Assembly (NCBI RefSeq): GCF_000993825.1 | Contig: NZ_CP011114.1 | Span: 1,674,001 to 1,738,000 of the forward strand | DNA from: Paenibacillus durus ATCC 35681 | GTDB taxonomy: Bacteria > Bacillota > Bacilli > Paenibacillales > Paenibacillaceae | Reading direction: 5' to 3' | DNA: 64,000 bases | Shown here: piece by piece, positions 8,535 to 17,205 of the stretch | Layout of the letters: the number at the start of each line of letters is the position of its first letter | How positions within the stretch are numbered: position 1 is the first letter of the stretch | Translations under genes and position numbers: made by a program | The notes under the pieces: model-generated | What the model saw: the letters and a program-made list of their open reading frames with translations, nothing else | What the model was told of the DNA's origin: nothing | Database searches by the model: none

Positions 8535-9275
8535 TTGACCTGCACGATAGCGGTAATTTCGGACATACATAGCAACGCACCGGCGCTGGAGGCGGTTCTG
8601 CAGGACATTGACCGGAGCGGCGCCGATCTAATCGTCAATCTGGGGGACAGTTTATTCGGTCCGGTAGATCCGCTCGGAACGGCGCGGCTACTTAGGCAGC
8701 GCGACGATATCGTCAACACCATGGGGAACTGCGACGAGATTCTGTTGGCGAAGGACAGCGGCTCGCTGACGTACCGCCATGTCAAGCCGCTGCTTAATGC
8801 CGATATGGAAGCGTGGATTGCGGACCATTTAGCCGTATGGCGCTATGAGGACCTGCTGTTCTGCCACGGAACTCCTTTTGATAATAGACGGTACCTGCTT
8901 GAAGAAGTAACTGAAACGGGCGTATTTTACAAAAAAACAGAAACGCTGCAGACGGAGCTGCACACTATACAGGAGCGCGGTATTTTCTGCGGACACAGCC
9001 ATGTATACCATACCTTAGCGCTGCCGGATGGCAAATGGCTTGTCAATCCGGGCAGTGTCGGCTTGCCCGCTTACGAGGATGAACTTCCTTTTCCCCATGT
9101 CATGGAATCGGGCACGCCTTGCGCAAGCTTCTGTATGGTCCGTAAGGCGGAAGGAACAGGCTGGAACGTAGAGCATAAGCTGATCCCATACGATTGGAAT
9201 ACGGCAGCTGATATTGCGGAACGAAACGGCAGACCCGACTATGCGATTGCCATCCGCAGCGGGAGAGCGCGGTAA
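8535..9275 (+). CDS. Metallophosphoesterase (Metallophos_2, YfcE/MJ0936-like)
   Basis: A 246-residue calcineurin-like phosphoesterase. The five metal-binding motifs are present in order: SDIHSN (D, H), NLGDS (GD), GNCD (the GN element), CHGTPF (H) and CGHSHVYHT (GHxH). This group includes soluble phosphodiesterases acting on nucleotides or small esters. The start is TTG at 8535 with GGGAGGG at 7 bases; the more upstream GTG has no ribosome binding site. It is followed 54 bases later by methionine aminopeptidase in the same direction. Confidence 0.88.
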   Translation: MTCTIAVISDIHSNAPALEAVLQDIDRSGADLIVNLGDSLFGPVDPLGTARLLRQRDDIVNTMGNCDEILLAKDSGSLTYRHVKPLLNADMEAWIADHLAVWRYEDLLFCHGTPFDNRRYLLEEVTETGVFYKKTETLQTELHTIQERGIFCGHSHVYHTLALPDGKWLVNPGSVGLPAYEDELPFPHVMESGTPCASFCMVRKAEGTGWNVEHKLIPYDWNTAADIAERNGRPDYAIAIRSGRAR

Positions 9276-9329
9276 TGCACCGCTGCACCATCCGTTTGCC
9301 GATTTAACTAAGAGAGGAATGGACATCTC

Positions 9330-10076
9330 ATGATAAGTGATACAGAGCAAGATTTGGAAGGGTTGAAGGCGGCGGGGAAGGTCGTCGGGTTCACGATCGC
9401 TGAGATGAAAAAAAGCGTAAAGCCCGGCATGACGACGCTGGAGCTTGACCAAATAGGAGCGGAAATTCTGAAGCGTTTCGGGGCGAAGTCGGCTCCGAGG
9501 GAAGTGTATGATTTTCCGGGCGATACGTGCATTAGTTTGAACGAAGAAGTGGCGCACGGCATTCCGGGCCGAAAAGTGATTCGTGCCGGTGACCTCATCA
9601 ACATCGATGTATCCGCCGAACTGAACGGTTACTACGGGGATGCCGCAGTATCGTTTCAACTGCCTCCGTATAACCAGAAGCTGCTGCGCCTGTGCGCCAG
9701 CGCCGAAGAAACGATGATGAGCGTGATTTCCCATTTGCGCGCCGGAATGCGGGTCAACGAAATCGGCAAAGTGATGGAAGCGGAGGCCCGCAAACGCGGC
9801 TACAACGTGGTGCGGAATCTGTGCAGCCACGGGATCGGCAAAACGCTGCACGATACGCCGCATGAAATCCTGCCCTATTACAACCCCCGCGAGACAACCG
9901 TTCTGAAGCCGAACCAGGTCATAACGATTGAGCCGTTTCTGTCAACTGGCGCGCAATACGTCGAGCAGCAGCCGGACGGCTGGACATTGACCGTACCCGA
10001 TAACAGCCGGGTCGCGCAGTTTGAGCATACGATCATTGTGACCAAGGGACGGCCCATCATCTTGACAGGCGCCTGA
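9330..10076 (+). CDS. map: Type I methionine aminopeptidase
   Basis: A 248-residue enzyme that removes the initiator Met from new proteins in the cytoplasm. The five dinuclear-metal ligands are in place: Asp in NIDVSA, Asp in YGDAAV, His in CSHGIGKTLHD, Glu in TIEPF and Glu in QFEHTI. The His preceding the metal site, EVAHGIPG, is also kept. Length matches bacterial type Ia enzymes without an N-terminal zinc extension. GAGAGGAA precedes the ATG. As it is not in a ribosomal protein operon, it may be a second map copy. Confidence 0.93.
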   Translation: MISDTEQDLEGLKAAGKVVGFTIAEMKKSVKPGMTTLELDQIGAEILKRFGAKSAPREVYDFPGDTCISLNEEVAHGIPGRKVIRAGDLINIDVSAELNGYYGDAAVSFQLPPYNQKLLRLCASAEETMMSVISHLRAGMRVNEIGKVMEAEARKRGYNVVRNLCSHGIGKTLHDTPHEILPYYNPRETTVLKPNQVITIEPFLSTGAQYVEQQPDGWTLTVPDNSRVAQFEHTIIVTKGRPIILTGA

Positions 10077-10122
10077 AATCTAATTTCGGGCGCTGCCCGG
10101 AGGCTGTATAGGACATTCCGCT

Positions 10123-10575
10123 TTAATCCAGATAGGCGACGACCTCATTCAGTTGTTCCAACGCTTGCGGCGATATTTTCAGGGTGGAACCGGGCTCTCC
10201 CGTACCTCCGTAGATGAAAGGATAGCGGAAGAGCCTCCGGTCCAAAATGCAGGGGAGCGGAAGCATCAGTGATACACTGCCCACTTCATATCCGGTAAGC
10301 TGCAGAACCTGCTTGGGACTTGCCATTTTTAGGGAATCATGTCCGAGCAGAGCGGCCGCATCTGCCAGGTTGACGCGTCCGCGGTCGCCGGAAACGATCA
10401 TAGCAAAGTACTCATTTCCGGCTCTCAACACCAAAGCGGGCGCGGTCTGTCCGATTTCGATTCCCAAAAAGGCTGCGCCTTCCTGCGCCGTTTTAATGGG
10501 GCCTTCATGCTTAATGATTTCGTACTTGACTCCTTTTTCCTGTAACTGATGTTCCAATTGTTCTAATTGATTCAT
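10123..10575 (-). CDS. YbaK/EbsC-type aminoacyl-tRNA deacylase
   Basis: A 150-residue protein of the YbaK/ProX domain, which hydrolyses mischarged tRNAs such as Cys-tRNA-Pro or Ala-tRNA-Pro. Family landmarks are the N-terminal KYEIIKHEGPIKTAQEGA, the VSGDRGRVNL strand, and the loop GYEVGSVSLMLP before a final GGTGEPGSTLKI. The YbaK-type Lys around the middle (DSLKMASP) is present. The start at 10575 is chosen for GGGAGG just upstream, nine codons inside the longest frame. Single-gene unit convergent to map. Confidence 0.8.
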   Translation of the reverse strand: MNQLEQLEHQLQEKGVKYEIIKHEGPIKTAQEGAAFLGIEIGQTAPALVLRAGNEYFAMIVSGDRGRVNLADAAALLGHDSLKMASPKQVLQLTGYEVGSVSLMLPLPCILDRRLFRYPFIYGGTGEPGSTLKISPQALEQLNEVVAYLD

Positions 10576-10670
10576 GAGCGCCTCCCAGCAATCTTTTTCC
10601 ATATTATAACTTAATTTGTGAGAGGATCGAATGAAGATCTTACAAAAGGTTCAGGCCTATCTCGCCATAG

Positions 10671-10705
10671 TTGACAATGACCGCAAAGGTAACTATGATA
10701 GTTAC
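10671..10705 (+). promoter_or_regulatory. Promoter with palindromic operator for the Rrf2 regulator
   Basis: TTGACA (10671-10676), 17-base spacer, TATGAT (10694-10699). A perfect palindrome GTAACTA-TGA-TAGTTAC (10689-10705) covers the -10 element, where bound repressor would block RNA polymerase. Autoregulation by the gene 45 bases downstream is inferred. Confidence 0.8.
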
Positions 10706-10749
10706 AACTAATTGCCTCTTCATACTGGGCGGCAAAGGAGAGACATCAT

Positions 10750-11169
10750 ATGAACATTAGCACGCGATTTGCGGTTGCCATCCATATCCTGGCCCTGCTT
10801 GAGATCGATAAAGAGAGCAAGAACACCTCCGAATGGATCGCCGGAAGCGTGGGTACGAACCCGGTAGTGATCCGCCGGATTACAAGCATGCTTGGCAAAG
10901 CGGGTCTCATCGATGTTCGGCCGGGGGTCGCGGGCGCCAAGCTGGCCCGAGCCGCCGAAGAGATTACGCTGCTCGATATTTATTTGGCGGTCGACGCCGT
11001 CGGACAGGATTCCCTGTTCGCCGTTCACGACCACCCGAGTCCCGACTGCCCCGTCGGCCGGAATATCGCGGGGGCGATCATTCCGGTGTTTTCGCTCGCC
11101 CAGCAGGCGATGGAGGACGTTCTCGGCAAGGTGACGCTGGCGCAGATTGCCTCACAAATCCCGGTCTGA
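10750..11169 (+). CDS. Rrf2-family transcriptional regulator (YwnA-like)
   Basis: A 139-residue winged-helix DNA-binding protein. The N-terminal MNISTRFAVAIHIL, the recognition-helix stretch NPVVIRRITSML and the wing GLIDVRPGVAGAKL are typical of Rrf2. The three clustered cysteines that hold an Fe-S cluster in IscR/NsrR are absent; only the single Cys of SPDCPVG is present, so this belongs to the cluster-free YwnA/CymR-like branch. An operator palindrome overlaps its own promoter -10. No adjacent co-directional target gene is obvious, so it may control only itself plus distant genes. Confidence 0.87.
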   Translation: MNISTRFAVAIHILALLEIDKESKNTSEWIAGSVGTNPVVIRRITSMLGKAGLIDVRPGVAGAKLARAAEEITLLDIYLAVDAVGQDSLFAVHDHPSPDCPVGRNIAGAIIPVFSLAQQAMEDVLGKVTLAQIASQIPV

Positions 11170-11279
11170 CGGCAGGCGGTCTGTCTCCAAATCGCCGCAG
11201 CCCGGACTGCTTGGCGGGAGTCTGATACGGACAAGCATGGCAGGTATCATGGATATCGCGAGGCAACAGCGAACCTTTA

Positions 11280-12032
11280 CTAAACCCCTTCCGCCAGTTC
11301 GGCGATGCGCCGACCTGCATCCCCTCGGTACAGCCCGCCGTGGTAGCAGATGACCGTCTCGATTGTATAGCGGGCAAGCCTCCGCAGGCTTGACAGCGCG
11401 GTGTCCATATCCGGCGTTACCCGGGGATCGGGACCATGCAGTTCGCCGTCTTTCACCATCAGGCTGTCTCCGGCGATGAGGGTGCGGCTGGCCGGATGAT
11501 ACAAGCAGATATGCCCCGGGCTATGGCCGGGGGTCTCGATGACCATTACGCCGCCTGCGACCGGCAGCTCCTGGCCGTCTTCGACCAAGGCGTCCACTTT
11601 TGCTTTGGGGGGATGGGCGAGAACGTGCAGAAAGGCCCGCCGCCATTCCTCCGGTACATGAGGCGGGAGCATAGCTTCAGCTGCGGCAATCGCTTCCGGC
11701 GTGTGCTTAAGCAGCATCCGTTCCCCTTCGATATAAGGCTGTTCGATGGGATGCGCCAGCACCTTAATCGTCCCTTGCGACTCGCCGAGGATTGCGGGAA
11801 GCCCGCCAATATGGTCAATATCCTGGTGTGTAATCATTACGGTGTCAAGTTTGGACCAAGCCACGCCCGCATGGGCGAAAGCTTCCTTAAACTTACCGAG
11901 CAGCCCGGGGTATCCCGTGTCAACCAACACCGCATGATCTTCATCCCACAACAGGACAGGATACAGGGTATCCGTTCTTCCCATCACTTCGGCTGTAATC
12001 TCCAGCATCTCAATTCCTTGGGCGATTTGCAT
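11280..12032 (-). CDS. MBL-fold metallo-hydrolase
   Basis: A 250-residue metallo-beta-lactamase fold hydrolase. The metal motif is THQDIDHIGG, the HxDxDH form with Gln between His and Asp, followed by TPGHSPGH and the Asp of IAGDSL, and a late His in CYHGG. Substrate is unknown; the family covers glyoxalase II-like thioesterases, lactonases and many others. AGGAGGAG sits ahead of the ATG. Convergent with the Rrf2 gene; 265 bases of AT-rich DNA upstream separate it from the antiporter and should hold its promoter. Confidence 0.85.
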   Translation of the reverse strand: MQIAQGIEMLEITAEVMGRTDTLYPVLLWDEDHAVLVDTGYPGLLGKFKEAFAHAGVAWSKLDTVMITHQDIDHIGGLPAILGESQGTIKVLAHPIEQPYIEGERMLLKHTPEAIAAAEAMLPPHVPEEWRRAFLHVLAHPPKAKVDALVEDGQELPVAGGVMVIETPGHSPGHICLYHPASRTLIAGDSLMVKDGELHGPDPRVTPDMDTALSSLRRLARYTIETVICYHGGLYRGDAGRRIAELAEGV

Positions 12033-12298
12033 TGTACTCCTCCTAGACGGATAATCATTGCAGTGACTATCTTAGTCGAAGAAATGATATTAATCAACGA
12101 TAAAATAATCTATTATATCATAAATAAATATTTTTGTCAAGTGGTGATATAGTGCGTGTGTAGCTGCATGTCGCTGTAATTCATAATTTATTGCCCTTTG
12201 GTCTGCATTAACGGACTTTATCCGCTTTTTTCTGCTTCTGTATGAAGATTTACCATTACGATATAGTGATGTAAAAAATATATGGGGGGGCTGGTTCT

Positions 12299-14311
12299 TT
12301 GGAGACATTTACTGCAGTGCTTGTCCTTCTCGGTCTTATCGGCCTATCCAAAATTGTTAACCGGTTCATTCCCTTCGTACCCGTACCGCTTATCCAGATC
12401 GGCTTCGGGGTTATTGCCGCCGCCTTTTCTTGGGGCATTCACTTGACGCTGGAACCGGAGCTGTTCTTTGTCTTGTTCATCGCTCCGCTTCTGTTTAATG
12501 ACGGAAGACGAACCCCGCGGGCCGAGCTTTGGAATCTGCGGGCTCCGATTCTGCTGCTGGCGCTTGGACTGGTATTTGCAACCGTACTGGTGGCGGGTTA
12601 TGCCATCCACTGGATGATTCCGTCGATACCGGTTGCGGCGGCGTTCGCACTCGCAGCGATATTGTCGCCGACGGATGCGGTCGCTGTAAGCGCCCTGGCT
12701 GGGCGGGTCCATCTGCCGAAGAGCATCCACCGCGTGCTGGAAGGCGAGTCGCTGATGAATGACGCTTCCGGCCTCGTTGCATTTAAGTTTGCGGTCGCGG
12801 CGGCAGTCACCGGCGTGTTCTCTCTGCCGCAAGCGATCGGCAGCTTTATTCTTATCGCCGCCGGCGGTCTGCTTGCCGGAGCCGCGCTGTCCTTTCTGCT
12901 GATTCGCTTAAGCGTGTTTATCCGGCGGCTGGGGATGGAGGATGTCACGGTTCATGTTCTGCTGCAGATTCTGACCCCGTTCCTGATCTACCTGGTCAGT
13001 GAAGAGTTAGGAGTGTCGGGCATCCTGGCCGTGGTGGCTGGCGGCGTCGTTCAGGCGATTGAAAAAGACCGGACCGATTCCCCCCAGTACAAGCTCCAGC
13101 TCGTATCGGCAAGCATATGGTCGGTGCTGTTGTTCATTCTGAACGGCATGGTATTCCTCATTCTCGGTATTTCGATTCCGGATGTGGTGTCGGTAATATA
13201 CCGGGATACGGCTGTCGATAACCTGACGGTGGTCCTATACGTACTGGCGATCACGGCTCTGCTGATTGTACTGCGCTTCCTCTGGGTGTACTTGATCTGT
13301 ATAGGGGGCTGGCAGTTTAAGAACGGAAGCAAGCCGTCGATGAGGTCGCGGGTGCTTACCTCGGTTTCGGGCGTACGCGGAGCGGTTACCCTGGCCGGTG
13401 CTTTCTCCATTCCGCTGGTGCTGGATGACGGCTCGCCGTTTCCGCAGCGCGATCTGATTATTTTTCTGGCTGCTGGCGTCATTCTGACTTCCCTGGTGGT
13501 TGCAAGCGTTCTGCTTCCGCTCATCGCCCGGAGAGAGGAAGACAGCCGGGAAGAATCAGAGCAAGCGGCAAGATCAAGAATTATGGAGGCCAGCATGGCG
13601 ATACTCCGCGGGGCGATAGCAGAGGACAGCCGAGCCGCTGTCATTTCGGCTGCGCCAGGACTCCCGGATACGCTGCCGGCGCTGCCGGAATTACAGGATA
13701 ACCGGGTTATTAACAATCCGGAGGAGGAATACGGCAAGCGGTGCGCGCTGAAAGCGCGGTTGACCGGACTGCAGGCCGAGCGGAGGGAGCTGAACGGGCT
13801 TATCGCAGGCGGGTCCATTCCTTCTGAGGCGGGACAGGTGATGATGGAGCTTCTTGATCATAAGGAAGCATTCCTGTCCAAAGGACTGGATTCACAGCTC
13901 AAACTATCGCTTGGCAAGCTGGGCCGGCTGTTCTCCGGCATATTCTCGAAGCTTCCACAAGGAGCCGGAGGTTCCGGCGTTCTTCCGGACGGATGCGTTC
14001 GGGATGCCCGGATCGGGATGTGCCGCGCCGCAATCGACGCCATCCAGAAGGGGATGGACGATGATAACCGGGACGGTTACGAACGCGTGGCTGCCCGCTA
14101 CGGCTTGATGCTTGACCGCCTGGAGAACGGTCCGGCCGCCGTGAATGTGGCGGAGCAGGAGGGCCGGCAGCTCGAATGGAAGCTGGAAGCGATCCAGGAG
14201 CAGCGCGACGCGGTGCAGCGGATGTATGAGGACGGAACTTTGCGCCGCAGAGCGACCGCTCAATTGCGCTGGTTCGTGGATGAGCTGGAAATGTCGATTT
14301 GGGAGGATTAG
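12299..14311 (+). CDS. nhaK: Na+(K+)/H+ antiporter, CPA1 family (NhaK-like)
   Basis: A 670-residue protein with about twelve membrane helices in residues 1-410 and a soluble C-terminal tail of about 260 residues. Core features are the first helix VPLIQIGFG, LLFNDGRRTPR, AAILSPTDAVAVSAL (the CPA1 cation-site TD signature), EGESLMNDASGLVAFKFA and SGVRGAVTLAGAF. Total length and tail match Bacillus NhaK (YvgP). It exchanges Na+, K+ or Li+ for protons for pH and salt control. Start is TTG at 12299 behind a G-rich site, and it runs two bases short of the next gene. The symbol is by family resemblance. Confidence 0.85.
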   Translation: METFTAVLVLLGLIGLSKIVNRFIPFVPVPLIQIGFGVIAAAFSWGIHLTLEPELFFVLFIAPLLFNDGRRTPRAELWNLRAPILLLALGLVFATVLVAGYAIHWMIPSIPVAAAFALAAILSPTDAVAVSALAGRVHLPKSIHRVLEGESLMNDASGLVAFKFAVAAAVTGVFSLPQAIGSFILIAAGGLLAGAALSFLLIRLSVFIRRLGMEDVTVHVLLQILTPFLIYLVSEELGVSGILAVVAGGVVQAIEKDRTDSPQYKLQLVSASIWSVLLFILNGMVFLILGISIPDVVSVIYRDTAVDNLTVVLYVLAITALLIVLRFLWVYLICIGGWQFKNGSKPSMRSRVLTSVSGVRGAVTLAGAFSIPLVLDDGSPFPQRDLIIFLAAGVILTSLVVASVLLPLIARREEDSREESEQAARSRIMEASMAILRGAIAEDSRAAVISAAPGLPDTLPALPELQDNRVINNPEEEYGKRCALKARLTGLQAERRELNGLIAGGSIPSEAGQVMMELLDHKEAFLSKGLDSQLKLSLGKLGRLFSGIFSKLPQGAGGSGVLPDGCVRDARIGMCRAAIDAIQKGMDDDNRDGYERVAARYGLMLDRLENGPAAVNVAEQEGRQLEWKLEAIQEQRDAVQRMYEDGTLRRRATAQLRWFVDELEMSIWED

Positions 14312-14313
14312 AG

Positions 14314-14829
14314 ATGAACCGCGAAGAGCTGTCTTTCGTCGAGATCGGAGAAGAGCATCTGGCCGAAGCGACGGAGATTTATAACTACTATGTGCTGAAT
14401 ACAACCGTGTCGTTTCACACCGACCGGCTGACGGTACAGGATATGAAACGGAACATGCTGACCGGCGATCCCCGGTTTAAATCCTACGCGATCATGCTGG
14501 GAGGGGAAATGCAGGGATATGTATTGATTACGAGGCACAAGAACAAGCAGGCTTATGACGTGACCGGTGAAATCAGCGTATACCTGAAGCCGGAATGTAC
14601 GGGCAAAAGAGTGGGAAGGCCAGCATTGGCCTTTATCGAGCGGATGGCCGCCGAACACGGTTTCCATACGCTGGTAGCTACGGTATGCTCGGAGAATAAC
14701 CCCAGCCGTTCCTTTTTCGAGAGCTGCGGTTATGAGCAGAGCGCCTACTATAAGGAAATTGGCCGTAAATTCGGACGCTGGCTGGACATCGTCGTTTATC
14801 AAAAAAGAGTCGAAGGCATCACCGCATAA
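14314..14829 (+). CDS. GNAT acetyltransferase (phosphinothricin acetyltransferase-like)
   Basis: A 171-residue GNAT enzyme using acetyl-CoA. The opening EEHLAEATEIYNYYVLNTTVSF is characteristic of the PAT/Bar-like subgroup that acetylates phosphinothricin, methionine sulfoximine or related amines. The CoA loop is degenerate-looking but present (ECTGKRVGRPAL), and VCSENNPSRSFFESCGYEQ is the usual C-terminal half. ATG at 14314 has GGGAGG 7 bases ahead and follows the antiporter stop by two bases, so it is probably co-transcribed. The real substrate cannot be told. Confidence 0.85.
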   Translation: MNREELSFVEIGEEHLAEATEIYNYYVLNTTVSFHTDRLTVQDMKRNMLTGDPRFKSYAIMLGGEMQGYVLITRHKNKQAYDVTGEISVYLKPECTGKRVGRPALAFIERMAAEHGFHTLVATVCSENNPSRSFFESCGYEQSAYYKEIGRKFGRWLDIVVYQKRVEGITA

Positions 14830-14941
14830 ACCGTTTAGTTACTATGTATAGGGCGAGGTGCGTCATTGGTGCAAGACTTTTGTTGCCCTGCCTCTCCGGC
14901 AGTATCATTTACAACTCCATGAATGAGAGAAGGAATTCACG

Positions 14942-15793
14942 ATGAAATCAATCGCTTGGGTAACGGACAGCACCAGTACGCTCAATCCCGATTTTGCAAG
15001 AGATAACCATGTGTATATTATCCCTCTGCGGCTCATTGCGGGCAACGAGTGCTATAAAGAAAATATTGAGATAACGGCGGAGCAGTTCTATGAAAAGATG
15101 CGGCAGCTCGAACGAGTCGGCAGCTCTCAGCCGCCGATCGGCGAATTTATCGAACTGTACGAATCTCTGAAGGAAAAATATGATCATATTATCGCGGTCC
15201 ACTGTTCCTCTGAGCTGAGCGGCACTTTCAATACGTCCTTGCAGGCGGCTGAAATTGCCGACACTCCGGTTACGGGTATCGATTCTAAGGTTGGGGCCTA
15301 TCCTCTGCGCGAAATGATTATGAGCGGCGTTCACTGGCAGCAGATGGGCTGTACGGTGAAGGAAATCAAGGAAAGAATCGAACAGATGATTAACAATATG
15401 TCCTTTTATATGCTGCCGACCAGCTTGACCCAGCTTCACCGCAGCGGGCGGGTATCGGGCTCTCAGCTTGTGCTCAGCCAACTGCTGCGCATTCATCTGC
15501 TTCTTCGTTTCGACGGAGGCAAAGTGTTCGTGGCGGAGAAGATCCGTACGTTCAAGAAGACGAAGCAGAAGCTGCTGGAGATTCTGAAAAAAGATGTGGA
15601 GCTCATCAAGGACGTATGCATCATGCATGCCAACAATGTGGAGGAGGCGCGCAAACTGGATGAGGAAATCAAAGATATGGCGCCTGCGCTGCGCACCGAA
15701 ATCATGCCTTTTATCCCGGTAGCCGGACTCCACGCGGGCGAAGGTACGCTCGCATTAGCCTGGATCCGAAATCATCCCGCCGCTCTAACTTAA
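14942..15793 (+). CDS. DegV-family fatty-acid-binding protein
   Basis: A 283-residue DegV protein. It opens with the family start VTDSTSTLNPDFAR, carries SSQPPIGEF and the CSSELSGTF block, the PTSLTQLHRSGRVSG lipid-binding stretch and a C-terminal GLHAGEGTLA. DegV/FakB proteins bind a fatty acid and present it to the kinase FakA, which feeds phospholipid synthesis. No FakA gene is near. ATG at 14942 follows GAGAGAAGGAA, and a strong terminator follows the gene. Confidence 0.9.
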   Translation: MKSIAWVTDSTSTLNPDFARDNHVYIIPLRLIAGNECYKENIEITAEQFYEKMRQLERVGSSQPPIGEFIELYESLKEKYDHIIAVHCSSELSGTFNTSLQAAEIADTPVTGIDSKVGAYPLREMIMSGVHWQQMGCTVKEIKERIEQMINNMSFYMLPTSLTQLHRSGRVSGSQLVLSQLLRIHLLLRFDGGKVFVAEKIRTFKKTKQKLLEILKKDVELIKDVCIMHANNVEEARKLDEEIKDMAPALRTEIMPFIPVAGLHAGEGTLALAWIRNHPAALT

Positions 15794-15800
15794 ATGCGAG

Positions 15801-15852
15801 CAAGGCCGTCCCGCCCTGGGTCAGAATCCAAGGCAGGACGGCCTTGTTGTTT
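15801..15852 (+). terminator. Intrinsic terminator after degV
   Basis: Stem CAAGGCCGTCC/GGACGGCCTTG (15801-15811 with 15836-15846) then TTGTTTT. Confidence 0.85.
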
Positions 15853-15913
15853 TCAGAGCGGTCGTCATCAGCACCGGCTGCTCCGCCCGGCGCTTGGCTT
15901 TCCGCGAAGAGCT

Positions 15914-16336
15914 TTAGCTCTTGCTGCGGCGGAACATCTGCCCCAGCACCTCGCTGAGGACAAGTCCGGTGGCGATGGCCCCCGAGAGCAGGAGAGCCTG
16001 AACGGCAGTCTGCAGCGCGGTCGTGTAATCGTCCTCGACGAATCTGCGCATGGCATCATAGGCGAGGCCGCCTGGAACAAGCGGAATAATGCCGCCTACG
16101 CTGAAGATGATGACCGGCATTTTGAACGATCTGGCAAAAATTTGGCTGACTACCCCAACGACGACCGTGGCAAAGAAGGTGGCCACAACGGATTTCCAAT
16201 GGGGATCGAGCAGCAGGTATACCATCCAGCCCAGCATTCCGGCGATTCCGCATTGAAGCAGCGTACGTCTGGGTGTATTAAACAGGATGCAGAACATGGC
16301 GGAGGCGATAAAGCTCGCAATAAGCTGTAAAATCAT
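15914..16336 (-). CDS. Threonine/serine exporter small subunit (ThrE_2, YjjB-like)
   Basis: A 140-residue membrane protein with about four or five helices. Conserved items are FNTPRRTL near the start, and GGIIPLVPGGLAYDAMR in the middle, the PLVPG motif shared with ThrE. With the upstream gene it forms a split version of the corynebacterial ThrE exporter that expels threonine and serine or, in enterobacteria, succinate. GAGGAG is placed correctly before the ATG. Gap to the upstream gene is 23 bases. Confidence 0.87.
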   Translation of the reverse strand: MILQLIASFIASAMFCILFNTPRRTLLQCGIAGMLGWMVYLLLDPHWKSVVATFFATVVVGVVSQIFARSFKMPVIIFSVGGIIPLVPGGLAYDAMRRFVEDDYTTALQTAVQALLLSGAIATGLVLSEVLGQMFRRSKS

Positions 16337-16359
16337 GATAGTTCTCCTCTTAAGCAGGG

Positions 16360-17121
16360 CTATGAAACGAAGGACAGCACAAGTCCGATCCCGGTTCCGA
16401 TGGCAAAAGCAGTCAGGAACGCCTCGGCTCCCTTGGACAGTCCCGATATAAGATGGCCGGCCATCAGGTCTCTGACGGCGTTCGTAATCAGCAGTCCCGG
16501 AACGAGCGGCATGACGGAGCCGATGATAATCTTATCCGTCTCCGCGCCGATGCCGGCTTGAACGAACAGGAAGGACAGCAGTCCAATCAGAGCAGACGCA
16601 GTGAGCTCGGCAAAAAATTTAACCTGGACCAGCCTTTGAAAATAAACCGCCGAGGCGTAGCCGAGTCCCGACACGAACAGCGCGGGCAGGGCGTCCCAGA
16701 AGCTCCCCTTGAATATGATGGTGAAGCAGCCGCCCGCCAGGGCCGCCGCCATAATCTGGAGCCAGGCCGGATAGGCATGCGCCGCGTCATCCACCAAGGC
16801 CAGCCGCTCGCGCGCCTGCGCCGACGTGATCTGCCGCTGGCTGAGGCAGCGCGAAATGTCGTTGACCTCCGCAACCTTTTGCAGATCGGTCGTACGCTCC
16901 TCGATGCGGAACAGCTTGGGCTGTTCCGTCCGGCTGGTCGTAAACATGATGACGGTCGGCGTTACGTAGCTGTGCGCCCCCGGGAATCCGAGAGCAGCGG
17001 CCATGCGCGTCATCGTATCCTCCACGCGGTAAGTCTCCGCGCCGTTTTGGAGCATGATTTTTCCGGCCAGCAGGCATAAATCTATAATTTCATAGGTTGT
17101 CCCCGATTCGGCATTGTTCAA
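16360..17121 (-). CDS. Threonine/serine exporter large subunit (ThrE, YjjP-like)
   Basis: A membrane protein of about 253 residues. The soluble N-terminal half contains LCLLAGKIMLQNGAETYRVEDT and a GAHSYVTPT segment, and the C-terminal half has five helices with the PLVPGLLITNAVRDLMAG motif. The start at TTG 17121 (LNNAESGTTY) is preferred because GGGGAGG lies about 11 bases upstream; the longest frame starts at 17193 but has no ribosome binding site. Works with the small subunit just downstream. It lies 84 bases beyond the stop of the UvrX-like polymerase. Confidence 0.85.
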   Translation of the reverse strand: MNNAESGTTYEIIDLCLLAGKIMLQNGAETYRVEDTMTRMAAALGFPGAHSYVTPTVIMFTTSRTEQPKLFRIEERTTDLQKVAEVNDISRCLSQRQITSAQARERLALVDDAAHAYPAWLQIMAAALAGGCFTIIFKGSFWDALPALFVSGLGYASAVYFQRLVQVKFFAELTASALIGLLSFLFVQAGIGAETDKIIIGSVMPLVPGLLITNAVRDLMAGHLISGLSKGAEAFLTAFAIGTGIGLVLSFVS

Positions 17122-17205
17122 ACCTTCGTAATCCTCCCCTTGAATGTTATATATTTGATTGTGCCTGCATCGGGCCAAAAGATCAAGCGCCAAAATATGA
17201 ATCCG

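Noticed and set aside
11436..12152. 238-codon plus-strand frame opposite the MBL hydrolase
   Set aside because: The minus-strand MBL protein has all metal motifs; this frame has none and its end runs into AT-rich intergenic sequence.
14948..15733. 261-codon frame opposite degV
   Set aside because: Shadow of a well-supported DegV gene.
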